This document shows positions 25,041-33,939 of a DNA stretch of 42,039 nt, piece by piece; position 1 is the first letter of the stretch, and each line of letters starts with the position of its first letter. The DNA lies in NCBI GenBank assembly GCA_041662605.1, contig JBAZSD010000032.1:1-42039 (forward strand), written 5' to 3'. Position numbers and translations under genes: made by a program. The notes under the pieces were generated by a model, which was given only the letters and a program-made list of their open reading frames with translations, did not search any database and had not been told where the DNA came from. This DNA is from Desulfomonilaceae bacterium (GTDB lineage: Bacteria > Desulfobacterota > Desulfomonilia > Desulfomonilales > Desulfomonilaceae).

Positions 25041-26186
25041 TCACGAAAACATTTGACGCAATGAATTTAATTGTGCGTGAATATCGAGACCTCTTCTGCA
25101 AATTACGGCGCAGGATGAACATTCCGAACACTGGTTAATTTTCTGTAAAGCGTCTCCGGCCCGCAATACTTCTGTGGCCAGTTTGTCGTTTTTATATCCA
25201 TCGTGGTACATGACCGCTCTCAGGAAATCAGTGTGGGCCACGCCATGAGGACACTCTCCGATACAGCCACCACACATCGTGCAGATTCTTCCTTTAAGGT
25301 GGGACTGATACTGCTTCAGAGCGTCCAAATCCCTGTTCGCCAGGGCTGTTCCCATAACAGCGAAACATTCGTCGATTTGTTCTATCGTGGTAACACCCGG
25401 AATGGCTGCTGATACATTATGATCCATAATTACAAATTTGAGAGCCGCCTGATGGGGATTCAGTCCCCCCATATCCTTGGCCTTATAGCCCCCTGCCTGG
25501 GTTTTCATCGCCACGACGCCTATCCCTGATTTTGCGGCTGACGCCACTGCGTCCTTTAAGTCCTTTGAATGCGTAAAATTGTACGAAACCAGCGCAACGT
25601 CATGGACATGGGCTTTTGCCGCTTCATTCAAAAGGGACGCCATATTGGAGTGTGAAGAAAAGCCGGTAAAACGAGCCTTACCTTCTTTCTTTATCTTCTG
25701 GAGGAACTCAATGAGCGCTGGATCGGAAACTTCTTTAGGGGTTTTAAGTGAGTGAGCCAGAAGTACATCGACATGGTCGGTTTGGAGTCTTCGAAGGCTC
25801 GTCTCAAGAGACTCCCTGTTTTCCTTTTCTGTAGAATGGAACCGAATCTTTGTCTGTATAAGTACCTTGTCGCGTTTTCCACGAAATACCTTGCCGACCA
25901 TTTCTTCGTTCTTGCCCGCCATGTAGGAATTAGCAGTGTCGTAAAAATTGACGCCAAGATCGAATGCGCGGCGCAACACTGCCGGATCGCTACAGTTCAT
26001 GACTCCCATGCTAATTGCTGTCACCTTTAATCCGGTCTTTCCAAGAGTCCGGTACTCGGGCGTGACCGTCTTTTCTGTGTCTGCAAAGGCAGGATTGACG
26101 TTCCAGAAAGGAGCCGCCGCCAGTCCCAGAACCGCGGATGACGCTCCCTGTATAAATTTTCGCCGTCCAATCTTTCTTGAACTCAT
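25041..26186 (-). CDS. Tat-exported aldo/keto reductase with ferredoxin tail
   Basis: A 381-residue protein; the ATG at 26186 is chosen because GAGGGAG lies five bases upstream and it begins directly with a twin-arginine signal (GRRKFIQGASSAVLGLAAAPF). The aldo/keto reductase barrel has NFYDTANSY (catalytic Asp and Tyr), LIQTKIRF (Lys) and VLLAHS (His), and ends GGLNPHQAALKF with a GVTTIEQ cofactor loop. The C-terminus carries two Cys motifs, CTMCGGCIGECPHGV and CSECSSCAVICRRG, enough for one or two 4Fe-4S clusters. It is probably a periplasmic iron-sulfur oxidoreductase; the substrate is unknown. Confidence 0.9.
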   Translation of the reverse strand: MSSRKIGRRKFIQGASSAVLGLAAAPFWNVNPAFADTEKTVTPEYRTLGKTGLKVTAISMGVMNCSDPAVLRRAFDLGVNFYDTANSYMAGKNEEMVGKVFRGKRDKVLIQTKIRFHSTEKENRESLETSLRRLQTDHVDVLLAHSLKTPKEVSDPALIEFLQKIKKEGKARFTGFSSHSNMASLLNEAAKAHVHDVALVSYNFTHSKDLKDAVASAAKSGIGVVAMKTQAGGYKAKDMGGLNPHQAALKFVIMDHNVSAAIPGVTTIEQIDECFAVMGTALANRDLDALKQYQSHLKGRICTMCGGCIGECPHGVAHTDFLRAVMYHDGYKNDKLATEVLRAGDALQKINQCSECSSCAVICRRGLDIHAQLNSLRQMFS

Positions 26187-26228
26187 AACATCTCCCTCAA
26201 AGATAAGGTCCAGCATAGAGATTTCCAC

Positions 26229-26742
26229 TCGTCCCGGTCAAACGCACCGTCCATAACAGTAGTTCCGATCATCAACAGACTCTCTAAATCTCTCTAGACA
26301 AGTAAACAGGACAAATTGTGAAATCGAATAAGACTTATTTTTTGGATAACACCTGGGACAGCGCAAGTCAATTGAGCTTTTCTGGTGGCGCCGGCGTTCA
26401 GTCTGTGTCCAATGTGGCGCAAATCTGGAGTGACACACGGTGGTTTAGGAAAGTTTTTACGGTCATTGAATATATACTTCCGGGTCAACAGAACCGGATC
26501 TACAGGAAAGTCATGTCAATGACTGGCGCCACGGCGCCACCAACTAACTCCAATACACGACCAAAGCACCGTATGGAGGAACATATCCGGGATAGATCAG
26601 AAGCCTAATGAGGATCATTCAAGAGGCTCTCTGGTCTCGAATTCGCCCTGTTCAAACCTGGTGAGGGCTTCACCCTTCCATGCTCCAGGAAACTCGTAAG
26701 CCGATTTTTGTTTGTTCCGTCTTTTATCCGGTTCGTCAAGAT
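26229..26742. other. Gene-free stretch
   Basis: No gene is supported in this 514-base stretch. Short open frames on the minus strand (for example one with DLRHIGHRLNAG near 26400) have no family resemblance or ribosome sites. A short GC repeat (GGCGCCACGGCGCCACC near 26530) is the only notable structure and resembles the GC-rich ends seen at 9320 and 14575. Confidence 0.4.
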
Positions 26743-27174
26743 TCACTCGGTAAAGCCTTTCAATTTCATATTTTCGGCATTCATAAAAAGGGCCATACCA
26801 GTTTTCATTTTGCGGAAACCAAGTTTTCTGTAAAAGTCTTCTTTTCCGGGCATTGTATACAGAATAAAATTGCACGAGGGGAGACGCGAAACAATATTCT
26901 TGATAATGGTAGTCCCGATTCCTTCCTTTTGGAACTCCGGGATAATGGCAACGTCATAGATGGCTGCCTGATAAACCCCATCAGAAATAGCCCGACCGAA
27001 TCCAATCAATCGACCTCCGTGGTACACGAAAATACTGGTATGACTGTTCTCGAATGCTTTTTTGTGAACGTGTGGTTCATAATAGGCCATTCCAACTGCT
27101 TTCAGGGTTTCGGAAATGATGTCCCAGTTGGAGTCGGGCAATTCATGTTTTATTTCAATTTTCAATGCAATCAT
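26743..27174 (-). CDS. GNAT family N-acetyltransferase
   Basis: A 143-residue protein if started at 27174; upstream ATGs at 27180 and 27189 are also possible and ribosome sites are poor for all. The core is a clear GNAT domain. FVYHGGRLIGFGRAISDG and AAIYDVAIIPEFQKEGIG, with the acetyl-CoA-binding Q-K-E-G-I-G-T loop, are followed by NFILYTMPGKEDFYRKLGFR and a final MALFM. It would acetylate an amine or small molecule. It is the last gene on the minus strand after the YhdH-type reductase, 124 bp away. Confidence 0.85.
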   Translation of the reverse strand: MIALKIEIKHELPDSNWDIISETLKAVGMAYYEPHVHKKAFENSHTSIFVYHGGRLIGFGRAISDGVYQAAIYDVAIIPEFQKEGIGTTIIKNIVSRLPSCNFILYTMPGKEDFYRKLGFRKMKTGMALFMNAENMKLKGFTE

Positions 27175-27298
27175 CTCCATGGCAGACATATGATTTTTGC
27201 AAAATCTGTTGCGTGTTGGGGGTGGATTGGTTAACCATGATCGCCTGCCTTCTATAACCAATTTCACGGCATACTCCCGCAACCCCTTTGTGTATATG

Positions 27299-28300
27299 CT
27301 ATTTCATCAAGTTGACGACGATTCTCCCTCTTTGCTTACCCTGCAACATGAGATCCAGGCTTTCGTCTAATTGATCCAGGGAAATTTCGGTGGCAATCAT
27401 GTCGAGGCGCTCCAATTTCCATTCTTGAGAAAGCCTGCGCCAGATTTCGCGACGAACGTTTAGTGGGCAATTAACTGTTTCGACCCCGAGAAGACTGACT
27501 CCACGCAAGATGAATGGATAGACCGTAAGTGGTAAGTCTGGAGACGCCGCATTTCCACAGGAAGTAATGGTACCGCCATATTTCGTTGATCGTATAGCGG
27601 TCGAAAGTATGGCGCCGCCTACTGTATCGACAACACCTGCCCAGAGTGTTTTAAGAAGCGGTCTTCCGGACTTATCCATGGCGTCCTCGACACTCAACAC
27701 CTCTCTCGCTCCGAGTTTTAGGAGATATTCCCGCTGATCTATCTTCCCGTTCAGAGCCACAACCTGGAACCCTGACTTCACCAGAATTGATACAGCGACG
27801 CTTCCAACTCCTCCGGGGGCGCCGGTGACGAGGATATCCCCCTGCTCCGGAGAGACTCCGTTTCCCGTGAGTTTATAAACAGAAAGCGCTGCGGCGAAGC
27901 CTGCTGTTCCATAGATCATACTATCCTTTAAGGACATATTTTCTGGTAACTTAACGACCCATTCCGCCGGCGCACGCACATATTCACCGAACCCTCCAGG
28001 TGTATCCATTCCGAGGTCATGGCCTGTGACTATGACTTTGTCTCCTGGCCGGAATGATTCAACCGAGCTATCCTCTACGATGCCCGCGGCGTCGACTCCA
28101 GGAGTATGCGGGTAATTCTTTGTAACGCCCTTGTTTCCGGAGGCTGAAAGAGCGTCTTTATAATTTACCGACGAATAATGCACTCTTATAAGCACTTCGT
28201 GGTGAGGCAAGTCATCAATAAATCTGGTAGTAATTTTCCTTGTGAAGATGTGATCAACGGATTCGTTGACAACCATAGCCCTGAATTGCTTTTTACCCAT
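27299..28300 (-). CDS. YhdH/AcuI-type NADPH quinone or acrylyl-CoA reductase
   Basis: A 333-residue medium-chain dehydrogenase/reductase with AAGGAGG before the ATG. VHYSSVNYKDALSASG and YPHTPGVDAAGIV near the start, GFGEYVRAPAEWVVKLP in the middle, and the nucleotide loop VTGAPGGVGSVAVSILV near 160 are the marks of the YhdH/AcuI subgroup. It lacks zinc ligands. AcuI reduces acrylyl-CoA to propionyl-CoA with NADPH; YhdH is annotated as a quinone oxidoreductase. Which applies here is not clear. It lies 49 bp from the stop of an NadB-like flavoprotein gene on the same strand. Confidence 0.85.
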   Translation of the reverse strand: MGKKQFRAMVVNESVDHIFTRKITTRFIDDLPHHEVLIRVHYSSVNYKDALSASGNKGVTKNYPHTPGVDAAGIVEDSSVESFRPGDKVIVTGHDLGMDTPGGFGEYVRAPAEWVVKLPENMSLKDSMIYGTAGFAAALSVYKLTGNGVSPEQGDILVTGAPGGVGSVAVSILVKSGFQVVALNGKIDQREYLLKLGAREVLSVEDAMDKSGRPLLKTLWAGVVDTVGGAILSTAIRSTKYGGTITSCGNAASPDLPLTVYPFILRGVSLLGVETVNCPLNVRREIWRRLSQEWKLERLDMIATEISLDQLDESLDLMLQGKQRGRIVVNLMK

Positions 28301-28349
28301 GTTTGTAATCCCTCCTTGGTTTCAGGCCTTGACTCAATATGTCACGGAT

Positions 28350-29939
28350 TTACTCTCCCTGGATCTGAGGTTGAAAATCCCACTCATCTTTTCCGTTTAT
28401 CACACGGACCTGAAGATGGCCCCTCCATTCTTCGTCATTTTGTTGCGGAAAATCTTCTCGAAAATGAGCGCCACGACTCTCCTTTCTTTTCAACGCCCCC
28501 CGTATGATTAAACCGGCAATTCTCGTTGCGGACCGGAGTTCAATTGTGCCCACACGGCCTTGACGTGAACATTCAATAGGCATACTGAGCGCAATTTCGC
28601 GTAATTCGTTTACGGTATCTGAGGCTCGAATCAGACTGTTCTTGTTTCTGATAATTCCAGCCTCTTCCCACATAGTCTTTCGGAGTCTTGTTTGAAGATC
28701 AGCTATGGACAATTTTGAGTCTTCTCTAACTGGACGCTCGGACATCTGTTCGAACGGGATCTTTTCATAAGAATCGCTGATTCCCTTTGCCCAATGCGCA
28801 GCGGAAACTCCCGCCCGCGCGCCGAAAACCAGAGTCTCGGTCAGGGCGTTCCCTCCCATACGATTTGCTCCATGAAGCCCTCCTGTTACCTCTCCAGCCG
28901 CAAAAAGACCTGGGACGGAAGTCGTGCAGGCGCCATTGATCTTCACTCCTCCCATAACGTGGTGACCTGCAGGAGCAACTTGCACCGGCTGGTGTTTCGC
29001 TCCATGCTGGTTTTCTAAAATGCGCTCCACTGAAGCTGAGAATGGGTCACTGCGCCACTGTTGATCAGACACGTCGCTAAGATCCAGATTCACCTTCTGT
29101 CCATTGCGATAAATTTCGGTAAAGATGGCCTGAGACAGGAGGTCTCTCGCCTTTTCCCCCGCAGGACGCTCCTGAATTCCATACTTGACAAGGATATCCT
29201 CGCCAAGGTCATTTACGAGTCGTCCCTGGTCAGCGAGCTTTGGAGGAATCACTAGGGGTGGGATCCCTGGCCCACATAGACACAGAGGATAGAACTGAGC
29301 GAATTCCATGTCCTGAAGGACTGCGCCGGCCTCAAGAGCCAGTCTTTGGCCGTCACCCAACATCCGTTTCGGATTGTCATGACGAAAATAGAGCGCTGAC
29401 GCCCCACCAGTGGCCAAAATGATCGCTTTAGCCGAAAGAGTTTGCCATTCGCCGGAAGGTTGATCCAGAACCTTCACCATACCGGCGCCGTCTTTCATCA
29501 CGAGATCAGTTACCATGAACTTACTTAAAAATTGAGTTCCCAGTTCTCGATTTCTATTTATTAGACATCTTATAATTTCTTCACCCTGGACCGGTGGATG
29601 CCCCTTGGCGAACAGGTATCCATTCCTGAATTCGGCTTCTATCCCCCACTTACGCAACTCATCCAATCTCTGAGGAGCGTCATTTACAAGGATTTCTACC
29701 AGTTCCGGTTGATTGATACCGCGACCGGCGAGGAGTGTGCGTTCGAGATGCGCTTTGATCGTAGCGGCATTAAAACCACCAGCCATTACGCCGGCGCTGA
29801 GCCAAGTGCAGGTCGACTTGCCCACAGGGCCCTTTGACACCACACAAACTCGTAGACCTGCTTCACGGGCTGATATAGCGGCTCGCAGACCTGCGGCGCC
29901 GCTCCCTAAAACCAATACATCGCAAGAAAATCTCTCCAT
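28350..29939 (-). CDS. L-aspartate oxidase/fumarate reductase-like flavoprotein
   Basis: A 529-residue FAD protein. The ATG at 29939 is chosen because GGTGGAG lies eight bases upstream and directly precedes the FAD motif CDVLVLGSGAAGLRAA; a GTG start at 29978 is possible. Family marks are STCTWLSAGVMAGG, AIILATGGASALYF, QFYPLCL, and the C-terminal HHVMGGVKING and GLFAAGEVTGGLHGANRMGG sequence. The last third is the helical domain of NadB/SdhA. It may be NadB (L-aspartate to iminoaspartate) or a related 2-enoate reductase. Neither nadA nor nadC nor iron-sulfur partners are beside it, so the assignment stays open. Confidence 0.8.
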   Translation of the reverse strand: MERFSCDVLVLGSGAAGLRAAISAREAGLRVCVVSKGPVGKSTCTWLSAGVMAGGFNAATIKAHLERTLLAGRGINQPELVEILVNDAPQRLDELRKWGIEAEFRNGYLFAKGHPPVQGEEIIRCLINRNRELGTQFLSKFMVTDLVMKDGAGMVKVLDQPSGEWQTLSAKAIILATGGASALYFRHDNPKRMLGDGQRLALEAGAVLQDMEFAQFYPLCLCGPGIPPLVIPPKLADQGRLVNDLGEDILVKYGIQERPAGEKARDLLSQAIFTEIYRNGQKVNLDLSDVSDQQWRSDPFSASVERILENQHGAKHQPVQVAPAGHHVMGGVKINGACTTSVPGLFAAGEVTGGLHGANRMGGNALTETLVFGARAGVSAAHWAKGISDSYEKIPFEQMSERPVREDSKLSIADLQTRLRKTMWEEAGIIRNKNSLIRASDTVNELREIALSMPIECSRQGRVGTIELRSATRIAGLIIRGALKRKESRGAHFREDFPQQNDEEWRGHLQVRVINGKDEWDFQPQIQGE

Positions 29940-30106
29940 ATATATTGCTCCACCTGATAACTTCGGATTTTGAATCACTCGGTTGAATGAATTTCAGGCC
30001 ACCTACGAGTTTCAGAGTGAACTCAAACGGACAGCTAACGCCGAGGCAAATAGCCGTTCGCATCGTTTGTTAATTCCTTTAACAGCCATCTAATATTCCG
30101 TTGATT

Positions 30107-30122
30107 GTGGTATAAATACCAC
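30107..30122. promoter_or_regulatory. 16-bp palindrome GTGGTAT-AA-ATACCAC
   Basis: A perfect 7-bp inverted repeat with a 2-bp AA centre lies between the divergent NadB-like gene (start 29939) and a small plus-strand ORF. It contains TATAAAT and could be an operator overlapping a promoter. The rest of 29940-30310 has no clear gene. Confidence 0.45.
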
Positions 30123-30170
30123 ATAAATGCCATCCTGTAGCGGTATCGGTGACAGAAGTGAGGCAGAGTG

Positions 30171-30272
30171 ATGTTCGCAGCCAGGGAAATCTTTCAGGAG
30201 CGAGATGAGAAAGGACTGAGTGAAGCCTGTTTCCGATTGCTGGGGAAATCAGTCGAGCGATTCAATATTTGA
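30171..30272 (+). CDS. Possible 33-residue ORF
   Basis: The ATG at 30171 is preceded by GAGGCAGAG and opens MFAAREIFQERDEKGLSEAC, ending LLGKSVERFNI. The coding feel is good but no family is recognised; it may be a transposase or toxin-antitoxin remnant. The 16-bp palindrome lies 49 bp upstream. Confidence 0.3.
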   Translation: MFAAREIFQERDEKGLSEACFRLLGKSVERFNI

Positions 30273-30310
30273 AATTAGCAGAAGTGAAACGATGTCTGTG
30301 AATCCCACAA

Positions 30311-30888
30311 TTAGTTTTGGTTAGCCTTTATGCTGGGTATGCGTAGTCCTATTTCCTTAAAAAGTTGAATGACAATATTCGCTGTCCCCAAAGGATCATA
30401 ATATTGTCCAAGCTTTGGGGTCCAGTGTCTTCCATGAGCCAACCAATGGCGGTAATTGAGAGCGCCCCGAAAATCACCGATCAGAGATTTCGTCTTACCA
30501 TCTTTGTCTCGCCAGACATCGAGAATATGTTTATCAAGTCGGACTTTTTTTAGTTTTTCTCGCATTCTTTTTTCAATATATCCTTGAAGTTCTTACTTGT
30601 CGTGTCCTTTTTACGACCACCTACCCGATTCAAAAAGTCAACGACAAGGACGGCTTCAGCGGCAGCTATAAGAAAAAGGCACGTACGGTGATCAATTTCA
30701 TTTAATTCATAATTGATAAACTCATCTATGTCATCCAAGCTCATACCTAAGAATCTGGGCTCGGTTGATCCACGGCCGGTAAGTAAATTTTGCTTGATAC
30801 TCTCCTTTCTCCGAACAAGGCTGTCCCTGGTAAGCTCATAGTGATCCCATACCTCTTCGAGGGAGACCTGTTCATAGGTGCGCCGCAT
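30311..30888 (-). pseudogene. HEPN-type protein split by a frameshift
   Basis: Two overlapping frames belong to one protein. 30888-30550 gives 112 residues starting MRRTYEQVSLEEVWDHYELT with a helix (AAAEAVLVVDFLNRVGG). 30565-30311 gives 84 residues with YRHWLAHGRHW, an R-x4-H motif (Arg39, His44) of HEPN ribonuclease or toxin domains. The whole 578-bp region is one base short of a multiple of three, and the break lies in a run of six A in TTGAAAAAAGAATG. A single lost base, or slippage on the A-run, would give a 192-residue protein. It starts 6 bp after the stop of the adjacent small gene. Confidence 0.6.
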
Positions 30889-30894
30889 CTCTGT

Positions 30895-31356
30895 TTATTC
30901 CATCACATCATCAAGAATGCTCTGGAATGACGACTGGTCAAAATCCAGAAGTCTAAGGTTCGGCGTTCGCTGAACAATGGACCATTTGTCACCACTGAGG
31001 ATGATCGTCCTCATGCCTTTATGACCCTGTATATCGACTCTTCCTTGCGCCCCAACGATTAGCGTGCCTTTCGGAACGAAACTAATTCTTTGACCGCCGA
31101 TGACAATGGTCAAAACCTTCACATTGTACTGACCGAGCGGAGGTTCATCTAGAGTTATTTCTGAGTCGACTAAACTTAGAATGGTTTCTTTCTCCAAGGA
31201 TTCCAGCCAGTTCCTAACCTGTCCATATAAGTCATCGATACGTTTAAGCCATTTTTTCTTCCTGTCTTGCCAATCCATTGGAGTTAGAGCAGTCTCGTCT
31301 TGGGCGCTGTGTGCCTTTGACTTGAGAAAATCTGAGAGCCCCATTGTCTTAGCCAT
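30895..31356 (-). CDS. Unknown partner of the split HEPN gene
   Basis: A 153-residue protein. The ATG at 31356 is chosen because GGAGGG lies eight bases upstream; a much longer upstream-open frame has no such site. It starts MAKTMGLSDFLKSKAHSAQ and has a helical middle (WLKRIDDLYGQVRNWLESLE). The beta-rich C-terminus carries KGTLIVGAQGRVDIQGHKGM and KWSIVQRTPNLRLL. I do not recognise the family. It is immediately upstream of, and probably co-translated with, the HEPN-type gene, in the order usual for antitoxin then toxin (inference). Confidence 0.65.
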   Translation of the reverse strand: MAKTMGLSDFLKSKAHSAQDETALTPMDWQDRKKKWLKRIDDLYGQVRNWLESLEKETILSLVDSEITLDEPPLGQYNVKVLTIVIGGQRISFVPKGTLIVGAQGRVDIQGHKGMRTIILSGDKWSIVQRTPNLRLLDFDQSSFQSILDDVME

Positions 31357-31624
31357 TAGTATCGACCCTCCATTTTCGCTTATATTGGTTGGGTACCCTG
31401 TGGTAAACTTTAGGGATTGTAGACGGTTGAACGCTATTCTGAGTTCGAACAGTCTCTCCATGTTACTCGTTTGTGTTGTTTGGATTATATCAGGTATTGC
31501 GCTCAATTAAAAACATCTGTTCCTTTTTGATTATATCAGGATGTTTGTTTGGGAACGTGATGGCGGTTGCTGGATCTCCGGGGTCGGTAATTGTAGAAAT
31601 TGATGATTATCATTGAGGCTTATA

Positions 31625-31790
31625 ATGGGACGAAATATTATACACCCTGGCGATCAATTCTGAAAAAAGCCATTTATGGACCAAATAAACGGTCTGACAT
31701 TCTTTTTTCTCGCCAAATGGGTCTGATTCGTGTCAGAAAGAATGGCCTATACCTAGGTCTCTGCGTTACGGAAAGGAGGCATGGGACATA
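31625..31790 (+). pseudogene. Degenerate HigA-type antitoxin remnant
   Basis: From ATG 31625 the frame reads MGRNIIHPGDQF, which matches the HigA N-terminus (IHPGE), then continues in the same frame with MDQINGLTFFFLAKWV and SERMAYT interrupted by several stop codons. The DNA at 31630-31645 is nearly identical to the IHPG region of the intact HigA gene (33940-34263). The HTH is no longer readable. The stretch 31357-31826 holds nothing else firm. Confidence 0.4.
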
Positions 31791-31826
31791 CTTACTAAGC
31801 AGAGACATTCCAGCGCCGCTATTGAA

Positions 31827-32711
31827 TTGAAGTCAAATGATGCTGTTGGTTATTTGCTCGCATTAACCGCTACCGCAATCTGGTCAGGCAACTTCATTGT
31901 CGCAAGAATTCTTTCCGGTTCTGTACCTCCCGTCACGCTGGCCTTTTTGCGTTGGGCGACGGCAGCGGTTGTGCTCTTGCCGTTTGCCATAAGACCCATT
32001 TGCCGTGATTTTAGGGTCATTCGCGCCCATTTGGGCTATATTTCCCTGACGGCGTTTCTGGGGGTCACAGTGTTTAATACACTCATTTACATTGCAGCTC
32101 ATACCTCGAAGGCCGTAAACCTGTCGCTAATCGCTGTCTCATCACCTATATTCATAGCGTTGTTTGCCCGCTTGTTCCTAAAAGACCTTTTCACTCCTCG
32201 CAGAATTATCGGACTTATTGTGGCCACCTCTGGGGTTGTCCTCCTTGTCACAGAAGGTGAACTACACCGAGTCATGGGTCTCACCTTTTCGGAGGGCGAT
32301 GTATGGATGATCCTGGCAGCGGCAATTTTCGGCGCCTATAGCATCCTCGCTCGCATTAAGCCCGTGGCCCTGAGTTCAATAGCCTTCTTATGTTCCACCT
32401 TTGTGCTTGGGCTGATATTTCTGGTTCCATGGGTAATATGGGAACTGCGAAACGTGGACACCATCAATCTCTCTTCAACCGCAATAGCATCCATCGTATA
32501 TCTGGGTGTTGGCCCGTCATTGCTTGCTTTCCTATGTTGGAACAAAGCAATTATGGTTATTGGCCCAGTTCGTTCGGCGTTTGTATATTATTCACTTCCG
32601 GTTTTCAGTGGCGTTGAAGCCTTGGCGCTACTCGATGAGCCCGTTCGCTTTATCCATGTCCTCAGCGGTGTCCTCATTCTGCTTGGGGTCATTGTTGCTA
32701 CCCGGGAGTAG
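31827..32711 (+). CDS. EamA/DMT-family transporter
   Basis: A 294-residue membrane protein starting at TTG 31827; no ATG fits and no good ribosome site is visible, so the start is uncertain. It has ten hydrophobic segments in two EamA repeats. The first opens YLLALTATAIWSGNFIVARI and ends GLIVATSGVVLLV, and the second opens GDVWMILAAAIFGAYSIL and ends VHVLSGVLILLGVIVA. Both carry the Pro/Gly kink patterns of the drug/metabolite family. It would export or import small metabolites (amino acids, amines or drugs). It is not linked by function to its neighbours. Confidence 0.85.
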   Translation: MKSNDAVGYLLALTATAIWSGNFIVARILSGSVPPVTLAFLRWATAAVVLLPFAIRPICRDFRVIRAHLGYISLTAFLGVTVFNTLIYIAAHTSKAVNLSLIAVSSPIFIALFARLFLKDLFTPRRIIGLIVATSGVVLLVTEGELHRVMGLTFSEGDVWMILAAAIFGAYSILARIKPVALSSIAFLCSTFVLGLIFLVPWVIWELRNVDTINLSSTAIASIVYLGVGPSLLAFLCWNKAIMVIGPVRSAFVYYSLPVFSGVEALALLDEPVRFIHVLSGVLILLGVIVATRE

Positions 32712-32882
32712 ACTACTGCTATCCTGTCGTTGCGCTGATCGTCATAATTGATGTTCCAAAAATATTTTTTCCAAAAGGAGGGGACTGGCACTCCAAAGAG
32801 GAACTCGAGTTGTCGGATATCAGCAATGGAATCACTAAACAAGAGTGATTAGTTTGTTTTGTGCCAACGTAAGAATATGGTA

Positions 32883-33089
32883 TCAGAAACGAAATATTAA
32901 GTAGATGACGACGATTATAATTCCGACAATGATCCATCCAAGCCTGGAAACACCACCCGGTTGATCGGATTGGAATGGCTGATAAAGATCAAAGAGCGGC
33001 TTCTTTCTTTTTTCAGCGTCTTTCTTTTCCATGCGGCGTCTTTCTTCTTCGTCCATCATTGCGGCGATTATTATAGGATCTTCGTCCAT
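32883..33089 (-). CDS. Small single-span membrane protein
   Basis: A 68-residue protein with an acidic, Met-rich start (MDEDPIIIAAMMDEEERRRM), a basic middle (KKDAEKRKKPL), and one C-terminal membrane helix (LGWIIVGIIIVVIYLIFRF). No family is recognised and the ribosome site is weak, but the segmented composition argues for real coding. It is convergent with the EamA gene. Confidence 0.5.
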   Translation of the reverse strand: MDEDPIIIAAMMDEEERRRMEKKDAEKRKKPLFDLYQPFQSDQPGGVSRLGWIIVGIIIVVIYLIFRF

Positions 33090-33380
33090 TTCGAGTCCAT
33101 TACTGTAAAATTGGTCATCCGACTAATGTTTTTTCGTGCGTCTGACAATAATTATGAAATCTGAAAAAAACAATACTCTCTTCTAATTTGGATTGATTTC
33201 CAGGAAATAGTTTTGCCTATTTCGAATATTGGGCTATCTGGGTCTGCCCATGAATCGAGGTTCGTTCAGTCAATAAAAAAACTCATAACGGAACGAGACT
33301 TGTTTATACTCTTACGGCTCGATCCGTGTAAAATTGACTTACGCGCAGCCTCGTTGCAACCAAACCAGAGGAAAAATGAG

Positions 33381-33917
33381 ATGCAAAGAATCAGCCGAAT
33401 GTGTCTATGTCTGTTTACGTTATTGTTTGCCGCGACGTCATGCGCCATGGCCGACTCTGAAGAGGGCTGGAAGTCTTTTAAAGGCGCGTGGTTTTCTGTT
33501 GAATATCCGTCCGGATTCCAGGTCAGGCCATCCTTAAAGAGCAGAACCTCAGTCAAAGGAGTTGATAGCGCTTTTTTCACTTCCCCCGACGGAGCTGTTG
33601 AATTTTATGTGTTCTCGCCTCAATGGAATGGTGAACCATCAGACATAGCCCTAAAGCCCGAAACCGAAGAATTGGTGTCTGAAAAGGTTGAGAACAAGCC
33701 TGACGAGAGACAAAAAATGGGCGCCAAGTTGTCGGTTCGCTGGTTTACCATTGCAGCCAGGGACAAGAGCTACACGAGGTCTTACGTTGACACGGAGAAC
33801 AAACAATTAAACACACGGTATGTGATGGGTATCAAGTATCCCGACCAAAAGGTCTACAAAGACTTCAGGGATATTTACCTGAAATTCGTTAATTCGCTTC
33901 GGCAATTCGGTGATTGA
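33381..33917 (+). CDS. Exported or lipoprotein-like protein of unknown function
   Basis: A 178-residue protein; the ATG at 33381 is chosen because the signal peptide begins there (MQRISRMCLCLFTLLFAATS). Cleavage is likely near ATSCAMA, and the Cys could be lipidated. The mature part has WKSFKGAWFSVEYPSGF, VDSAFFTSPDGAVEFYVFSP and YTRSYVDTENKQLNTRYVMG. This looks like a PsbP/DUF1795-like beta-sandwich, which I suggest only loosely. It precedes the HigA-type gene by 22 bp on the same strand, but a functional link is not implied. Confidence 0.6.
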   Translation: MQRISRMCLCLFTLLFAATSCAMADSEEGWKSFKGAWFSVEYPSGFQVRPSLKSRTSVKGVDSAFFTSPDGAVEFYVFSPQWNGEPSDIALKPETEELVSEKVENKPDERQKMGAKLSVRWFTIAARDKSYTRSYVDTENKQLNTRYVMGIKYPDQKVYKDFRDIYLKFVNSLRQFGD

Positions 33918-33939
33918 ATCGGCAAAGGAAACATTTACA

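Noticed and set aside
26615..26875. An 86-residue minus-strand frame overlapping the acetyltransferase end
   Set aside because: Its first half is a shifted reading of the GNAT gene; the second half looks mildly coding but has no start or family.
31600..31830. A 76-residue plus-strand frame before the EamA gene
   Set aside because: The HigA-like similarity lies in a different frame, so this frame is a shadow of a decayed antitoxin.
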